Assembly: GCA_964652195.1 (NCBI GenBank)
Contig: CAZZBB010000072.1
Location: 21,126-85,125 of the forward strand
From: MSPOR6 sp964652195
GTDB taxonomy: Bacteria > Poribacteria > WGA-4E > WGA-3G
Reading direction: 5' to 3'
Length of the DNA stretch: 64,000 nucleotides
Part shown: positions 9,398 through 17,990 of the stretch, piece by piece
Layout of the letters: each line of letters starts with the position of its first letter
How positions within the stretch are numbered: the stretch's first letter is position 1
Position numbers and translations under genes: made by a program
The notes under the pieces: model-generated
Told to the model about the DNA's origin: nothing
Seen by the model: only the letters and a program-made list of their open reading frames with translations
Database searches by the model: none

Positions 9398-10297
9398 CTA
9401 ATCAATAATAGTAGAATTTCTTTCATCAAGGATAATATATCTATCTCTTGGGTTAACAGGAACAAACTCAACCCTACCTTCACCCCGTGATCTAATTGGA
9501 GACCTCGTAGAACGGGTAGAACGACTTGGGTTGATGAATAATAACATCCAGTCACTTGGATCCTCTGATGGACGGTGAACTACAACACGACCACCATTAT
9601 CTTGCATAATCCGTAGTGTTCCCAATACCGGTTCAAACCTATCTCGAACTACTTCAGGCATAACTACTGAAGATTCTTCCATTAGGTCTATTAGATTGTC
9701 GAGGGATGCAACACCAGATTCGATCATATCAACTATAATTCTACTTGGATTAACATCTTCAATATCATCCTCATCTTGTTCTTCTTCTTGTTGTTCAGAT
9801 TCCCGATCTATTGCAGTTACTAAATCTTCTGATTCTTCCTCAGTTTCTGAATTAATACTCTTTTCATCTATATCCGTAAAATCAAGATTCTCAAGAATCG
9901 CGTCAAATTCATTTTGTTCAAGTTCATCAAGATATGTCAAGAATTCGTCAAATGCAGCTTCTTGATCTTCCAGATCTTCTGGTGTTTCATTTAAAGAATC
10001 ATCAACTAAAGTCTCATTAAATTCCTCTTCAGATTCGGTATTTAGTTCCACTTTATCAACGTTCTCAACTTCTTCTAAACTTTCTGTATCGGTTCTAAGT
10101 TTTGGGTTTTTCTGAATTTTGTCAATAGGTTTATTAATAATCCGTGGATGTTGATTTAATGTATTCGGATCTACCTTTTCTAATGAATTAGTAAACCGAT
10201 TAACTTCCCATTTACTATATGACAATATACCCATACAAAAAGCAATAGTCAATATTGCAGCAATTCCAAGATGCTTCCAAGTATATATTTTTATCAT
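9398..10297 (-). CDS. Acidic membrane-anchored protein of unknown function
   Basis: I do not recognise this 299-residue protein. It has one N-terminal membrane segment (residues about 10-27), then a very acidic Glu/Asp/Asn-rich stretch (about 60-190) with little hydrophobic content. A C-terminal part contains a basic Arg/Ser/Thr repeat patch (RSTRSTRSPIRSRGEG) and a short hydrophobic end. The composition suggests a disordered extracytoplasmic stalk. The start ATG follows GAGGTGT at good distance. It precedes the FGE-sialidase gene by 48 bp on the same strand and may head that operon. Confidence 0.65.
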   Translation of the reverse strand: MIKIYTWKHLGIAAILTIAFCMGILSYSKWEVNRFTNSLEKVDPNTLNQHPRIINKPIDKIQKNPKLRTDTESLEEVENVDKVELNTESEEEFNETLVDDSLNETPEDLEDQEAAFDEFLTYLDELEQNEFDAILENLDFTDIDEKSINSETEEESEDLVTAIDRESEQQEEEQDEDDIEDVNPSRIIVDMIESGVASLDNLIDLMEESSVVMPEVVRDRFEPVLGTLRIMQDNGGRVVVHRPSEDPSDWMLLFINPSRSTRSTRSPIRSRGEGRVEFVPVNPRDRYIILDERNSTIID

Positions 10298-10340
10298 ATG
10301 ACACCTCTTAATAGATCATTCGTGATAATCACTATTTGTT

Positions 10341-10538
10341 ACTATAGTTTGGACAATTCCAGTATCATAGAGGTTGCGTTTTCAAAGGTTCTTCTATTTT
10401 TCTGTGAGTTTCGCATCTTCACAGAACAAAGAAAAAACGCACGCGTGCTTACGGGTTGGGCAACCCAACCCCTACGACCCTGTCTCTCTTGTAGGGGCGG
10501 GGTCTCCCCGCCCGATCGAAAACTGTCCAAACTATAGT
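10341..10538. mobile_element. MITE-like element with 15-bp perfect terminal inverted repeats and a 7-bp target duplication
   Basis: The left end ACTATAGTTTGGACA (10341-10355) is the exact reverse complement of the right end at 10524-10538. Both flanks carry ATTTGTT (10334-10340 and 10539-10545), a 7-bp direct repeat that marks an insertion. The 198-bp interior has no transposase but contains GC-rich palindromes (GGGTTGGGCAACCC; GGGGCGGGG...CCCCGCCC). It sits in the gap between the divergent acidic-protein gene and the island. Confidence 0.85.
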
Positions 10539-10759
10539 ATTTGTTAAGAATGATATGTAATAGTATACAGTAAATTGAATTTAAATACACTAAAAGTGGT
10601 TCTATTGCAGGGCTATTTAGTTTCAGTTTTTTGCCATAATGTTACCAGTCAGATTGCAAACATGTTTTATTGGGTAGATACCGATATTAGCAAGTTTCGG
10701 TCAAACGCTTTTTCTTATCTACCTATGTAATGGGTGAAAGATTGGGGTTTGTCTCTTCT

Positions 10760-10936
10760 GTGGGCGGGGAATGCCAATAAGGCATTCATACCCGCCGAAT
10801 TCCATACGCGGATTCGGCGTTGATTTGGGTGAATGTCTAAATGACATTCATACCCGGTGAATGCCTAAACGGCATTCATACCGTTGATTCCTTGATTCCT
10901 TGATTCGGATTCCGATCCCGATCTTATCTTATACAC
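10760..10936. repeat. Hairpin-cluster repeat, copy 1
   Basis: The block starts GTGGGCGGGG and contains three short palindromes, GAATGCC-5nt-GGCATTC, GAATGTC-5nt-GACATTC and GAATGCC-5nt-GGCATTC, plus CCGAATCC-type arms. It ends with GTTGATTCCTTGATTC and GATTCCGATC. A shortened copy lies at 11122-11234 and an inverted relative lies inside 51633-51857. No protein is encoded; it looks like a REP/MITE-type intergenic repeat. Confidence 0.75.
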
Positions 10937-10955
10937 AAACCATAATTAAAACAAA

Positions 10956-11087
10956 TAATACTATTTCTGGTAATTAAAGTTACATTAGTAAAATCTCTTT
11001 AATGAAGCACAAACTGTCAGTTTGTCTAGTATTTAAAGACATAAATAGCACATAAGCAAGGGAGATTCATTTATAGAAATGGTATTA
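10956..11087. mobile_element. MITE-like element (TAATACCATTTCT family), copy A
   Basis: The ends TAATACTATTTCT (10956-10968) and AGAAATGGTATTA (11075-11087) are imperfect inverted repeats. The interior shares GGTAATTAAAG, AAATCTCTTTAATG and an AGTTTGTG-bearing hairpin with the elements at 17766-17893 and 31892-32006. No coding capacity. Confidence 0.78.
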
Positions 11088-11121
11088 CATTTCTTCCTAT
11101 TCTCTTCTGTTCTTCTCTTAT

Positions 11122-11234
11122 GTGGGCGGGGAATGCCAATAAGGCATTCATACCCGGTGAATGTCTAAATGACATTCATACCGTTGATTCCTTGATTCGG
11201 ATTCCGATCCCCGATCTTATCTTATACGCAATCC
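11122..11234. repeat. Hairpin-cluster repeat, copy 2
   Basis: Begins GTGGGCGGGGAATGCC like the block at 10760 and holds two of its palindromes, GAATGCC...GGCATTC and GAATGTC...GACATTC. It ends with GTTGATTCCTTGATTCGG and the GATCTTATCTTATAC tail. It is shorter than copy 1 by one palindrome. Non-coding. Confidence 0.72.
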
Positions 11235-11357
11235 GCTTAATCCTATATGAGCGAAGAAACGCCCCAGCAAAGACACTCTACACCATCATCTATCCAACTA
11301 ATTAATGTACCAGACCACATACCCAAAATTAATAACATAATTGTCTACCCAATATGT

Positions 11358-11474
11358 AATACCATTTCAAAGAAATGATGATGCATTACAAGTTTATATG
11401 GGATGTTATCTACTTCTGCACAACCGAAAGTCTATGCTAAAATAAATGGATATTTTCATTTAGAAATAGTATTA
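11358..11474. mobile_element. MITE-like element (TAATACCATTTCT family), copy B
   Basis: The ends TAATACCATTTC (11358-11369) and AGAAATAGTATTA (11462-11474) are inverted. The interior (including a GGGATGTTATCTA stretch) matches, in opposite orientation, the element at 31781-31902. It lies directly outside the left long inverted repeat of the island. Confidence 0.7.
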
Positions 11475-11496
11475 GAACTCATAGATGTAAATTCAA

Positions 11497-11890
11497 CTTT
11501 TAATCCTAATTTCCAGACAAACTAATTAGGTATAAAAATAGACCTTTAATCCTAATTTCCTCGATAAAAAATCGTGAAAATGTTGATTTTTTCCCTGTGG
11601 CGAAAAGTGTCGAAAAAGTGAAAAAAGTTACACTTTTTGACACATTGTGTGTCATTGAAATTGGTGTAAATTACCCCTCTCACCCCTGTCATAGACTGAC
11701 TTTACCCCACTTTAATTAGACTTTTTAAGAATTTACAAAAAGTGTGATTTTGTGTTTTTTTTGTCCTTACTGATTTTGACAATTCCAACCTGCATAATAC
11801 CTGCAAAAATTGGTGCTTTTTACACATAAAGAATATACTGTATTTAGGATCGTTTTTATAGGTAGTCATCATTTATTCTCTAATTATATA
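11497..11890. repeat. Left long inverted repeat bounding the defence island
   Basis: This about 390-bp segment is closely similar to the reverse complement of 26920-27305. Shared landmarks from outside inwards are: two TTTAATCCTAA boxes, then GTTACACTTTTTGACACAT, GTGTAAATTACCCCTCT, CATAGACTGACTTTA, GACTTTTTAAGAATTT, TTTTGACAATTCCAACCTG and TTTAGGAT. It encodes no protein. The inner end is near 11890; beyond it up to 12376 I see only AT-rich sequence and a small palindromic repeat at about 12147-12183 that matches the complement of about 10797-10833. Confidence 0.85.
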
Positions 11891-12364
11891 GTTCTCATTA
11901 AGGTTATGGTTATGTAGTAGAATCTCACATATCATAGTATGCAGTTTTTGTTTTTAATTTCATGTATTCGATATTAGTATGAGTATTGTAATTTTTGTCT
12001 ATTTGTTATTGTAACGTATGTTTACACTTTTGTCAAGTAATTTATGTATATGTGATGTTTGTTGTTTCATTTTTCTTCAATTTATTTTTTATATGGTGAA
12101 TTTGTGTGTAAATGCGGATAGCTGATAGCTACTTCTGTCTGAATCGCCAAATCAACGCCGAATCCGCGTATGGAATTCGTCGGATTACACGGATGAAGTT
12201 GTCTGAATCGCGGAATATGCGGAGAAGAGGTATAGATACCAGAAATCCCGTTACCCATGTAAATAGAAAAAGTTATAACACCGATGGGATATTTATAAGA
12301 AAATTGAAAACGAAATAAACCTGCGATTATTGTAATTGGAGTTTAATTATCATCGTAAATATGT

Positions 12365-12370
12365 TATAAT
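12365..12370 (+). promoter_or_regulatory. Putative -10 box immediately upstream of the DUF4007 gene
   Basis: TATAAT lies only 6 nt before the ATG at 12377, and there is no recognisable ribosome binding site between them. If used, transcription would start at or next to the start codon, giving a leaderless message. The best -35 candidate (TTGGAG at 12336) is too far away, so support is modest. Confidence 0.4.
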
Positions 12371-12376
12371 AATATT

Positions 12377-13312
12377 ATGGAAGAAACTCTACTTTTTGAA
12401 CGAACAACTACTCCATATCTGGTAAATCCGTCTTTTTCAGGACACCAAACTTTTCCTTTTCGTTATACGTGGTTGAAAAAGGGGGTTGATGCAGTATCTA
12501 ATAATCCAACAATCTTTTCGTCAGAGAACGCTTCTGTAACATTAGGTGTTGGAAAAAACATGGTCAATTCAATACGACATTGGTGTAGTGTTGCAGGTCT
12601 AATAAATATTGATAAAAGAGAACGGAGTCGTTGTGTTCCATCGGAATTAGGAAAAGCGATCTTCAGTGAAAATGGGCTTGATCCCTACCTTAATGATCCT
12701 GCCTCTCTATGGTTGATTCACTGGAAAATCTCAACGAATATGAACCAAGCAACCACTTGGTATTGGGCATTTAATATACTCAAAAACAATCAATTTATAC
12801 GAAAGACATTTAAACAACAAATGTATGAATGGGTCCTTTCAAATAAAGAATCTATGAGATCTGCTTCCGATAACACACTTGAACGTGATGTAAATTGCTT
12901 TATCCGAACTTATTGTCACTCACGCCAAACTACTGATGTAGTGGAAGAATCTTTCGATTGTCCTCTTGTTGAACTCAACTTGATCTCTGAATTACCAGAT
13001 GGTTATGGTTACGAATTTCAACGAGGTGAAAAAGTAACTTTACCCTCTGAAATATTCACCGCAACACTTATCGCATTTTGGGATAATCGTTTCACAGAAC
13101 GTGATTCTCTGACATTTACTGATTTTTTGAACGCACCCCTAAGTCCTGGTCGTGTTTTCAAATTAGATGAAGATACATTGACTTTATATCTTGAAAAACT
13201 TGAAGACTTGACAGAGGGTGCTATGCTTTACGATGAAACTGCAAACTTAAAACAGGTTTACAGACATAGAGATGTAAATCCGATGCATCTTTTAATGAGG
13301 TATTATGGCTAA
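12377..13312 (+). CDS. DUF4007-family defence-associated protein
   Basis: The 311-residue protein has the DUF4007 N-terminal signature FSGHQTFPFRYTWLKKG (about 19-35), followed by LGVGKNMVNSIRHWC (about 56-70). The family has no settled biochemical role but is repeatedly seen beside PAPS-reductase-like genes in defence islands (family knowledge). Its stop overlaps the start of the large ATPase gene by 8 nt, and the DndC-like gene follows that, so this is the first gene of a tight module. The mid-region may be a winged-helix DNA-binding fold; that is an inference only. Confidence 0.85.
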   Translation: MEETLLFERTTTPYLVNPSFSGHQTFPFRYTWLKKGVDAVSNNPTIFSSENASVTLGVGKNMVNSIRHWCSVAGLINIDKRERSRCVPSELGKAIFSENGLDPYLNDPASLWLIHWKISTNMNQATTWYWAFNILKNNQFIRKTFKQQMYEWVLSNKESMRSASDNTLERDVNCFIRTYCHSRQTTDVVEESFDCPLVELNLISELPDGYGYEFQRGEKVTLPSEIFTATLIAFWDNRFTERDSLTFTDFLNAPLSPGRVFKLDEDTLTLYLEKLEDLTEGAMLYDETANLKQVYRHRDVNPMHLLMRYYG

Positions 13313-16300
13313 CGTTCTACTGTCTGAATTATTTCATGTTAGGGGTCGTTTTCGTCGTTCAGTCCATCTTGAACGCGACTTCTATAAAGAAAATGCTATA
13401 GATGGCTATGTTCTGACTGCTACTGCGCGTGAAATGTTAACACGCGTAATTTCAACAATTGAAAATGAATCAACATCTAAAGCATGGTCCCTCACAGGAC
13501 CCTACGGATCGGGTAAATCTGCCTTTGCGCTCTTCGCTGCAAAATTATTAGGAAATTCAGATTCATTTACTGCACAACAGGCTTTAGAACTATTAGAACG
13601 TGGTGATTCCTCATTATATGAACGATTCAAAAACGCAAACGGTAATGGCAATCAGTCCTGTCTTGGATTCTGCCCCATTCTCATTTCCGGTGAACGTGCA
13701 CCACTTTCTCTTGCTTTATTACGTAGTTTAGATCGTGGTCTCTCAAATGCTAATGGAAAATATAAATCTATATCACTTCAACAGGAAATCAAAGACCTGT
13801 TGAAATCTGTGAGTAAGGAATCCTTACCTTCCGCTTCTGATGTTATACACCTATTTGAATCTGCAACCCACCAGATATGTGAGTCAGGTGGATCAGGTCT
13901 CTTACTCATCATCGATGAACTCGGTAAATTCTTGGAATTCGCTGCGCAAAATCCATCACAAGGGGATATGTTTATCCTTCAGTGTCTTGCTGAATTAGCT
14001 GATCGAAGCCAACAAAATCCTTTGTTCCTGATGACTATTCTCCATCAAGCATTCGAAGCGTATACACAACGTACTGAACAATCGCAACGTGAAGAATGGA
14101 CAAAGGTTCAGGGAAGATTTGAGGACGTAGTATTTACGGAGCCCACAGAACAGGTACTGCGTTTAGTGGGTGCATCACTTGAGAAACCAACTGAAATAAT
14201 CTCTAAAGAAGATCTAAGTACCGCAACCGAATTAGGTTTGATCCTACAACAACTCAATGAAAACGAATTTTCACTCCTATTACAAGAGTGTCTACCCTTG
14301 CATCCTACTGTCTCACTGCTCATTGGTCCCCTTTTCAAACGATTTGCTCAGAATGAACGTTCACTTTTTGCTTTCCTCAATTCCAGTGAACCTTACGGAT
14401 TACAAGACTTCTTAACACAACATGATTACGACGGTTCCATACTTCCGAAATACACAATTGCAGACCTATACGATTATCTTAATGCTACACAAGGCAACGA
14501 ACTCTTTTCTTCAAGTAACGGAAAAAAATGGGCAGAAATTGAATCGGCATTAATGCGTATACAAAACCCAACTGAATTGACAATCAAGTTAATCAAAACT
14601 ATAGGTCTACTCGGAATAGTACGCGAAACAGTTCCGAACTTGAAAGCATCTGAAGAAATGCTCCGTTACGCATTAGACAGTGGGGAAGAAGAATTTGACG
14701 ACGATTTCTTTCATGCAATAACAACATTAAAGAAACGTTCAATAGTTACCTACCGTAGACATAACGATGTATATGTTTTATGGGAAGGAAGTAACGTTGA
14801 CATTGAGGAAAGACTACGAGAAGCACAGACACACGTTGACACAAGAGCAGCACTGATTACAGATCTTTCACGATACATGCCAACGCGTCCACTGGTAGCA
14901 AGACGACACCTATACCAAACAGGAACTCTACGGTATTTCACCATCCGTTACACAGATTATGATAATTTTGATTCAGACCTAAATGAACCACTTGGTGATG
15001 CTGACGGCCTTATTCTATATGTATTACCTGCAAACGAGTTTGACGTAAAACGACTCATAGAAAAAGCTACAAATGATGACATTGCAGAACGCAAGGAAGT
15101 GTTAATTGCCATCCCACATTCCATCGGATTTCTTAGCAATGCTGTGACACAACTTGCATACTTGCACTGGGTATCAGAAAACACACCAGAACTTGTTGGT
15201 GATGCAGTCGCAAGACGTGAACTTGAAAAACGACTCGAAGTAGTTGAACGAGAAGTATCCGAAAGGTTGTCAGAAATATATGGCGTTGATAACAAAGAGG
15301 CATGTGTTTGGTATCATCATGGAAATCAGACAGATATTGATTCTGAACGTGCAAGAAATGAATACCTTTCTATAATCTGTGATGATGTGTTCTACAATAC
15401 TCCAGTCATAAGAAATGAACTAATTAACCGTCGTAAAATCTCTGGCGCTGCCACCTCGGCACGCAAAAAATTAATTCAAGCAATGTTTGAAAACGGAGAC
15501 ATGAAAAATCTCGGTATTGTTGGATATCCTCCTGAGATGAGTATCTATCGTTCTCTCCTATGGGATACAGGTATACACCGCCAAGAATCAGGAGTGTGGG
15601 GATTTCACCCACCAAAATCAGATGATAGAAATAAAATAGCACACACTTGGCAGGCAATTGAGTCATTTCTGGATAAATGTGAAGAGTCAAGACGGCCTCT
15701 TGAAAACCTATATGATTATCTAATGCAACCACCCCTTGGAATCCGAAAGGGTCCATTTCCAATTCTGCTATGTGCAGTAATTCTCCACTACAGAACAGAA
15801 ATCGCACTCTACGAAAACGGTTCTTTTGTTGCAGATCTCTCTATGCCGGTCTTTGAACGATTGTTGAAAGCACCAGAAAATTTTGAACTGAAACGTTTTA
15901 GGTTAACTGGTATACGAACAGAACTTTTTTCACAATTTTTAAATTTGCTCAATCAACCTATTAACTCTGAAGACGTTGACCTTTTGACAATTGTAACGCC
16001 ACTGATGCGATTCATTGCACAACTACCAAACTATACCCAAAAGACACAGGAGTTGAGTGATGAAGCAAAGAACCTACGTAATGTTGTAAATAAGGCAAGC
16101 GAACCCGATGAACTACTCTTTAAGCAACTACCAGAATCACTCGGTTATTCACCTTTTACTATAGAATCGACTGACACAAAGGACCTTACTGATTTCTTCA
16201 ATACACTTCAGAACGTATTATCAGAATTAGGTAGTGCGTATGACAGACTTCTCAACTCCCTTGAACGCATTCTTGCGGATGCATTTATGTTAGATGTTTC

Positions 16301-16787
16301 AAAAGATGAACTCCGTAATGAATTAGCAGGTAGAGCTGAACCTTTATTAGATATTACTGTTGAAACGCAACTCAAAGGCTTTTTAATCAATCTATGCAAC
16401 GATGGACATGATTTCACAGGTTGGATGGAGGCTCTTGCAACATTTCTTGCCAAAAAGCCGCCTTTTTCTTGGGTTGACACAGACACCGCACAATATGAGA
16501 TTACCCTTTCGCAACTTGCAAGAAAATTCAGACATTTTGAAGCAGTATCTTATGAAAAAATAAACCACGATGAATCTGATACGAAAACAATGAGAATCGG
16601 AATCACAACTCCTAATGAATACGAACAGGAACGTGTTGTTAAACTAACTGATGAGGAACAAACGGAAAAAATTGAACAAGCAATTATTGAAGTATTTGAG
16701 AAATATAAATTAGATGAAAAACCTGAACTTCGTCTTGCAGTTTTAGCGCGAATCTCAAAAAAAATAATGCAGAAATCTGAAAAATAA
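13305..16787 (+). CDS. Large P-loop ATPase, defence-associated (BrxC-like size and layout)
   Basis: The 1160-residue protein has Walker A GPYGSGKS (65-72) and Walker B LLLIIDELGKF (about 200), followed by an AAA-like lid and a long helical C-terminal two thirds without recognised enzymatic motifs. The layout recalls BrxC and other large ATPases of BREX and related systems, but I cannot assign it to a named family by eye. It overlaps the DUF4007 gene by 8 nt and lies directly upstream of the DndC-like gene. Its likely role is ATP-driven assembly or DNA sensing for the modification or defence complex. Confidence 0.75.
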   Translation: MANVLLSELFHVRGRFRRSVHLERDFYKENAIDGYVLTATAREMLTRVISTIENESTSKAWSLTGPYGSGKSAFALFAAKLLGNSDSFTAQQALELLERGDSSLYERFKNANGNGNQSCLGFCPILISGERAPLSLALLRSLDRGLSNANGKYKSISLQQEIKDLLKSVSKESLPSASDVIHLFESATHQICESGGSGLLLIIDELGKFLEFAAQNPSQGDMFILQCLAELADRSQQNPLFLMTILHQAFEAYTQRTEQSQREEWTKVQGRFEDVVFTEPTEQVLRLVGASLEKPTEIISKEDLSTATELGLILQQLNENEFSLLLQECLPLHPTVSLLIGPLFKRFAQNERSLFAFLNSSEPYGLQDFLTQHDYDGSILPKYTIADLYDYLNATQGNELFSSSNGKKWAEIESALMRIQNPTELTIKLIKTIGLLGIVRETVPNLKASEEMLRYALDSGEEEFDDDFFHAITTLKKRSIVTYRRHNDVYVLWEGSNVDIEERLREAQTHVDTRAALITDLSRYMPTRPLVARRHLYQTGTLRYFTIRYTDYDNFDSDLNEPLGDADGLILYVLPANEFDVKRLIEKATNDDIAERKEVLIAIPHSIGFLSNAVTQLAYLHWVSENTPELVGDAVARRELEKRLEVVEREVSERLSEIYGVDNKEACVWYHHGNQTDIDSERARNEYLSIICDDVFYNTPVIRNELINRRKISGAATSARKKLIQAMFENGDMKNLGIVGYPPEMSIYRSLLWDTGIHRQESGVWGFHPPKSDDRNKIAHTWQAIESFLDKCEESRRPLENLYDYLMQPPLGIRKGPFPILLCAVILHYRTEIALYENGSFVADLSMPVFERLLKAPENFELKRFRLTGIRTELFSQFLNLLNQPINSEDVDLLTIVTPLMRFIAQLPNYTQKTQELSDEAKNLRNVVNKASEPDELLFKQLPESLGYSPFTIESTDTKDLTDFFNTLQNVLSELGSAYDRLLNSLERILADAFMLDVSKDELRNELAGRAEPLLDITVETQLKGFLINLCNDGHDFTGWMEALATFLAKKPPFSWVDTDTAQYEITLSQLARKFRHFEAVSYEKINHDESDTKTMRIGITTPNEYEQERVVKLTDEEQTEKIEQAIIEVFEKYKLDEKPELRLAVLARISKKIMQKSEK

Positions 16788-16790
16788 CAT

Positions 16791-16819
16791 TTGACTAATT
16801 TTAGTCGTCATATTATAAT
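16791..16819 (+). promoter_or_regulatory. Sigma-70-type promoter for the DndC-like gene
   Basis: TTGACT (16791-16796), a 17-bp spacer and TATAAT (16814-16819) form a near-consensus promoter, starting 4 nt after the ATPase stop codon. Transcription from it would start near 16826, about 29 nt before the ATG at 16855, which has AGAGGAAG upstream. The DndC-like gene can thus be expressed apart from the DUF4007-ATPase pair. Confidence 0.75.
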
Positions 16820-16854
16820 TGGAAAAACAATAAATCTATCTCAGAGGAAGCAAC

Positions 16855-17673
16855 ATGTCACAGAAAAAAAGACATCTTCTCGGGTTATCTGGTGGAAAAG
16901 ACAGTTCCGCCCTTGCTGTCTACATGCGAGACAGAGTGCCAGAAATGGAATACTTCTTCACCGATACCGGTAAAGAACTGCCAGAAACCTACGATTTTTT
17001 GGATCGACTTGAAGCATTCCTTGGAAAACCGATCGCACGACTCAACATGGATCGGGATTTTGACCACTGGTTAACACTACACGGTGGATTGTTACCATCA
17101 TCTCAAGTCCGTTGGTGCACCATCAAACTCAAAATCAAACCCTTTGAAGACTACGTCGGTGACGACGAAGTCTTTCACTACATCGCTATCCGTGCTGACG
17201 AAGATCGTGTCGGATACAAGCCGCCTAAGATAAGTTCCCTTCAAAACATTTTTCCTAAATATCCGTTTAAAGATGATGGTATTACCAAAGAGGACGTTTT
17301 CCGAATCCTTGAGGAAAGCGGACTCGGTTTACCAGACTATTACAAGTGGCGTACACGTTCCGGATGCTACTTCTGCTTTTTCCAACGCAAATCTGAATGG
17401 GTGGGACTCTTTGAGCAACATCCTGATTTATTTGAACTTGCAAAAGGATATGAAAAATTTGATGCTGAGACTGGGGAACGGTTCACGTGGAGTCAAGGTG
17501 AAAGTTTAGAGGAATTGACAGATCCAGAACGGATAGAACAAATTAAAGCAAATACTGAAAAGGCAAAGACAAACAAGAAAAAAGAAAAACCGAACCGGCG
17601 ATTGATAGAGATTCTTACAGATATTCATGATGATGAAGATGACGAAGAACCTTGTTTGGTGTGTCATAAGTGA
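16855..17673 (+). CDS. PAPS-reductase-family protein, DndC/SspD-like
   Basis: The 272-residue protein has the PP-loop SGGKDS (12-17) that binds ATP pyrophosphate. The Cys pattern matches DndC: Cys88 in RWCTIKLKIKP, and Cys171/Cys174 in SGCYFCFF. DndC (SspD in the Ssp system) uses ATP and an iron-sulfur cluster to transfer sulfur to the DNA backbone. This protein is much shorter than typical DndC (about 500 residues) and carries an extra C-terminal CLVC after a Lys/Glu-rich linker. Its neighbours (DUF4007, large ATPase, DUF262 and DndD-like genes) support a DNA-modification role rather than sulfate assimilation. The reaction itself is an inference. Confidence 0.82.
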   Translation: MSQKKRHLLGLSGGKDSSALAVYMRDRVPEMEYFFTDTGKELPETYDFLDRLEAFLGKPIARLNMDRDFDHWLTLHGGLLPSSQVRWCTIKLKIKPFEDYVGDDEVFHYIAIRADEDRVGYKPPKISSLQNIFPKYPFKDDGITKEDVFRILEESGLGLPDYYKWRTRSGCYFCFFQRKSEWVGLFEQHPDLFELAKGYEKFDAETGERFTWSQGESLEELTDPERIEQIKANTEKAKTNKKKEKPNRRLIEILTDIHDDEDDEEPCLVCHK

Positions 17674-17765
17674 TTATTCGTTTTAATAATTATTATCTGA
17701 AAAACTAACTTAAACTTAGTTGTTTACTGCTAATGTTAAAAGAAGACATTCTCCCGTTAAAAGTT

Positions 17766-17893
17766 ATACCATTTCTGGTAATTAAAGTCCCATTAATAAA
17801 ATCTCTTTAATGTAGCACAAACTTTTAGTTTGTGTAGTATTTCAAGACATAAATATCACCTAATCAAGGGAGAATCATTTATAGAAATGGTAT
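17766..17893. mobile_element. MITE-like element (TAATACCATTTCT family), copy C
   Basis: ATACCATTTCT (17766-17776) and AGAAATGGTAT (17883-17893) are perfect 11-bp inverted ends. The interior closely matches 10956-11087, including GTAGCACAAAC...GTTTGTG, which folds as a hairpin. It fills most of the 317-bp gap between the DndC-like and DUF262 genes, so it may have inserted within an older operon. Confidence 0.85.
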
Positions 17894-17990
17894 TAGTACA
17901 GGTTAAACCTGAAATATTATCAGTATCCAAAGATAGAAAAACCAAACATATTTATGAAATAAGTTTCTGTTCCTTGAAAGGGGATTTATA

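Noticed and set aside
9295..9555. An 86-codon minus-strand frame overlapping the FGE-sialidase start
   Set aside because: It overlaps two supported genes in another frame and shows no protein features.
12112..12318. A 68-codon plus-strand reading frame before the island
   Set aside because: It is built mainly from a palindromic repeat that also occurs near 10797-10833, lacks a ribosome binding site and resembles no protein.
16855..17673. The PAPS-reductase-like gene as an assimilatory sulfate reductase (CysH)
   Set aside because: Cysteine pattern and neighbours fit DndC-type proteins, and no other sulfate-assimilation gene is present.
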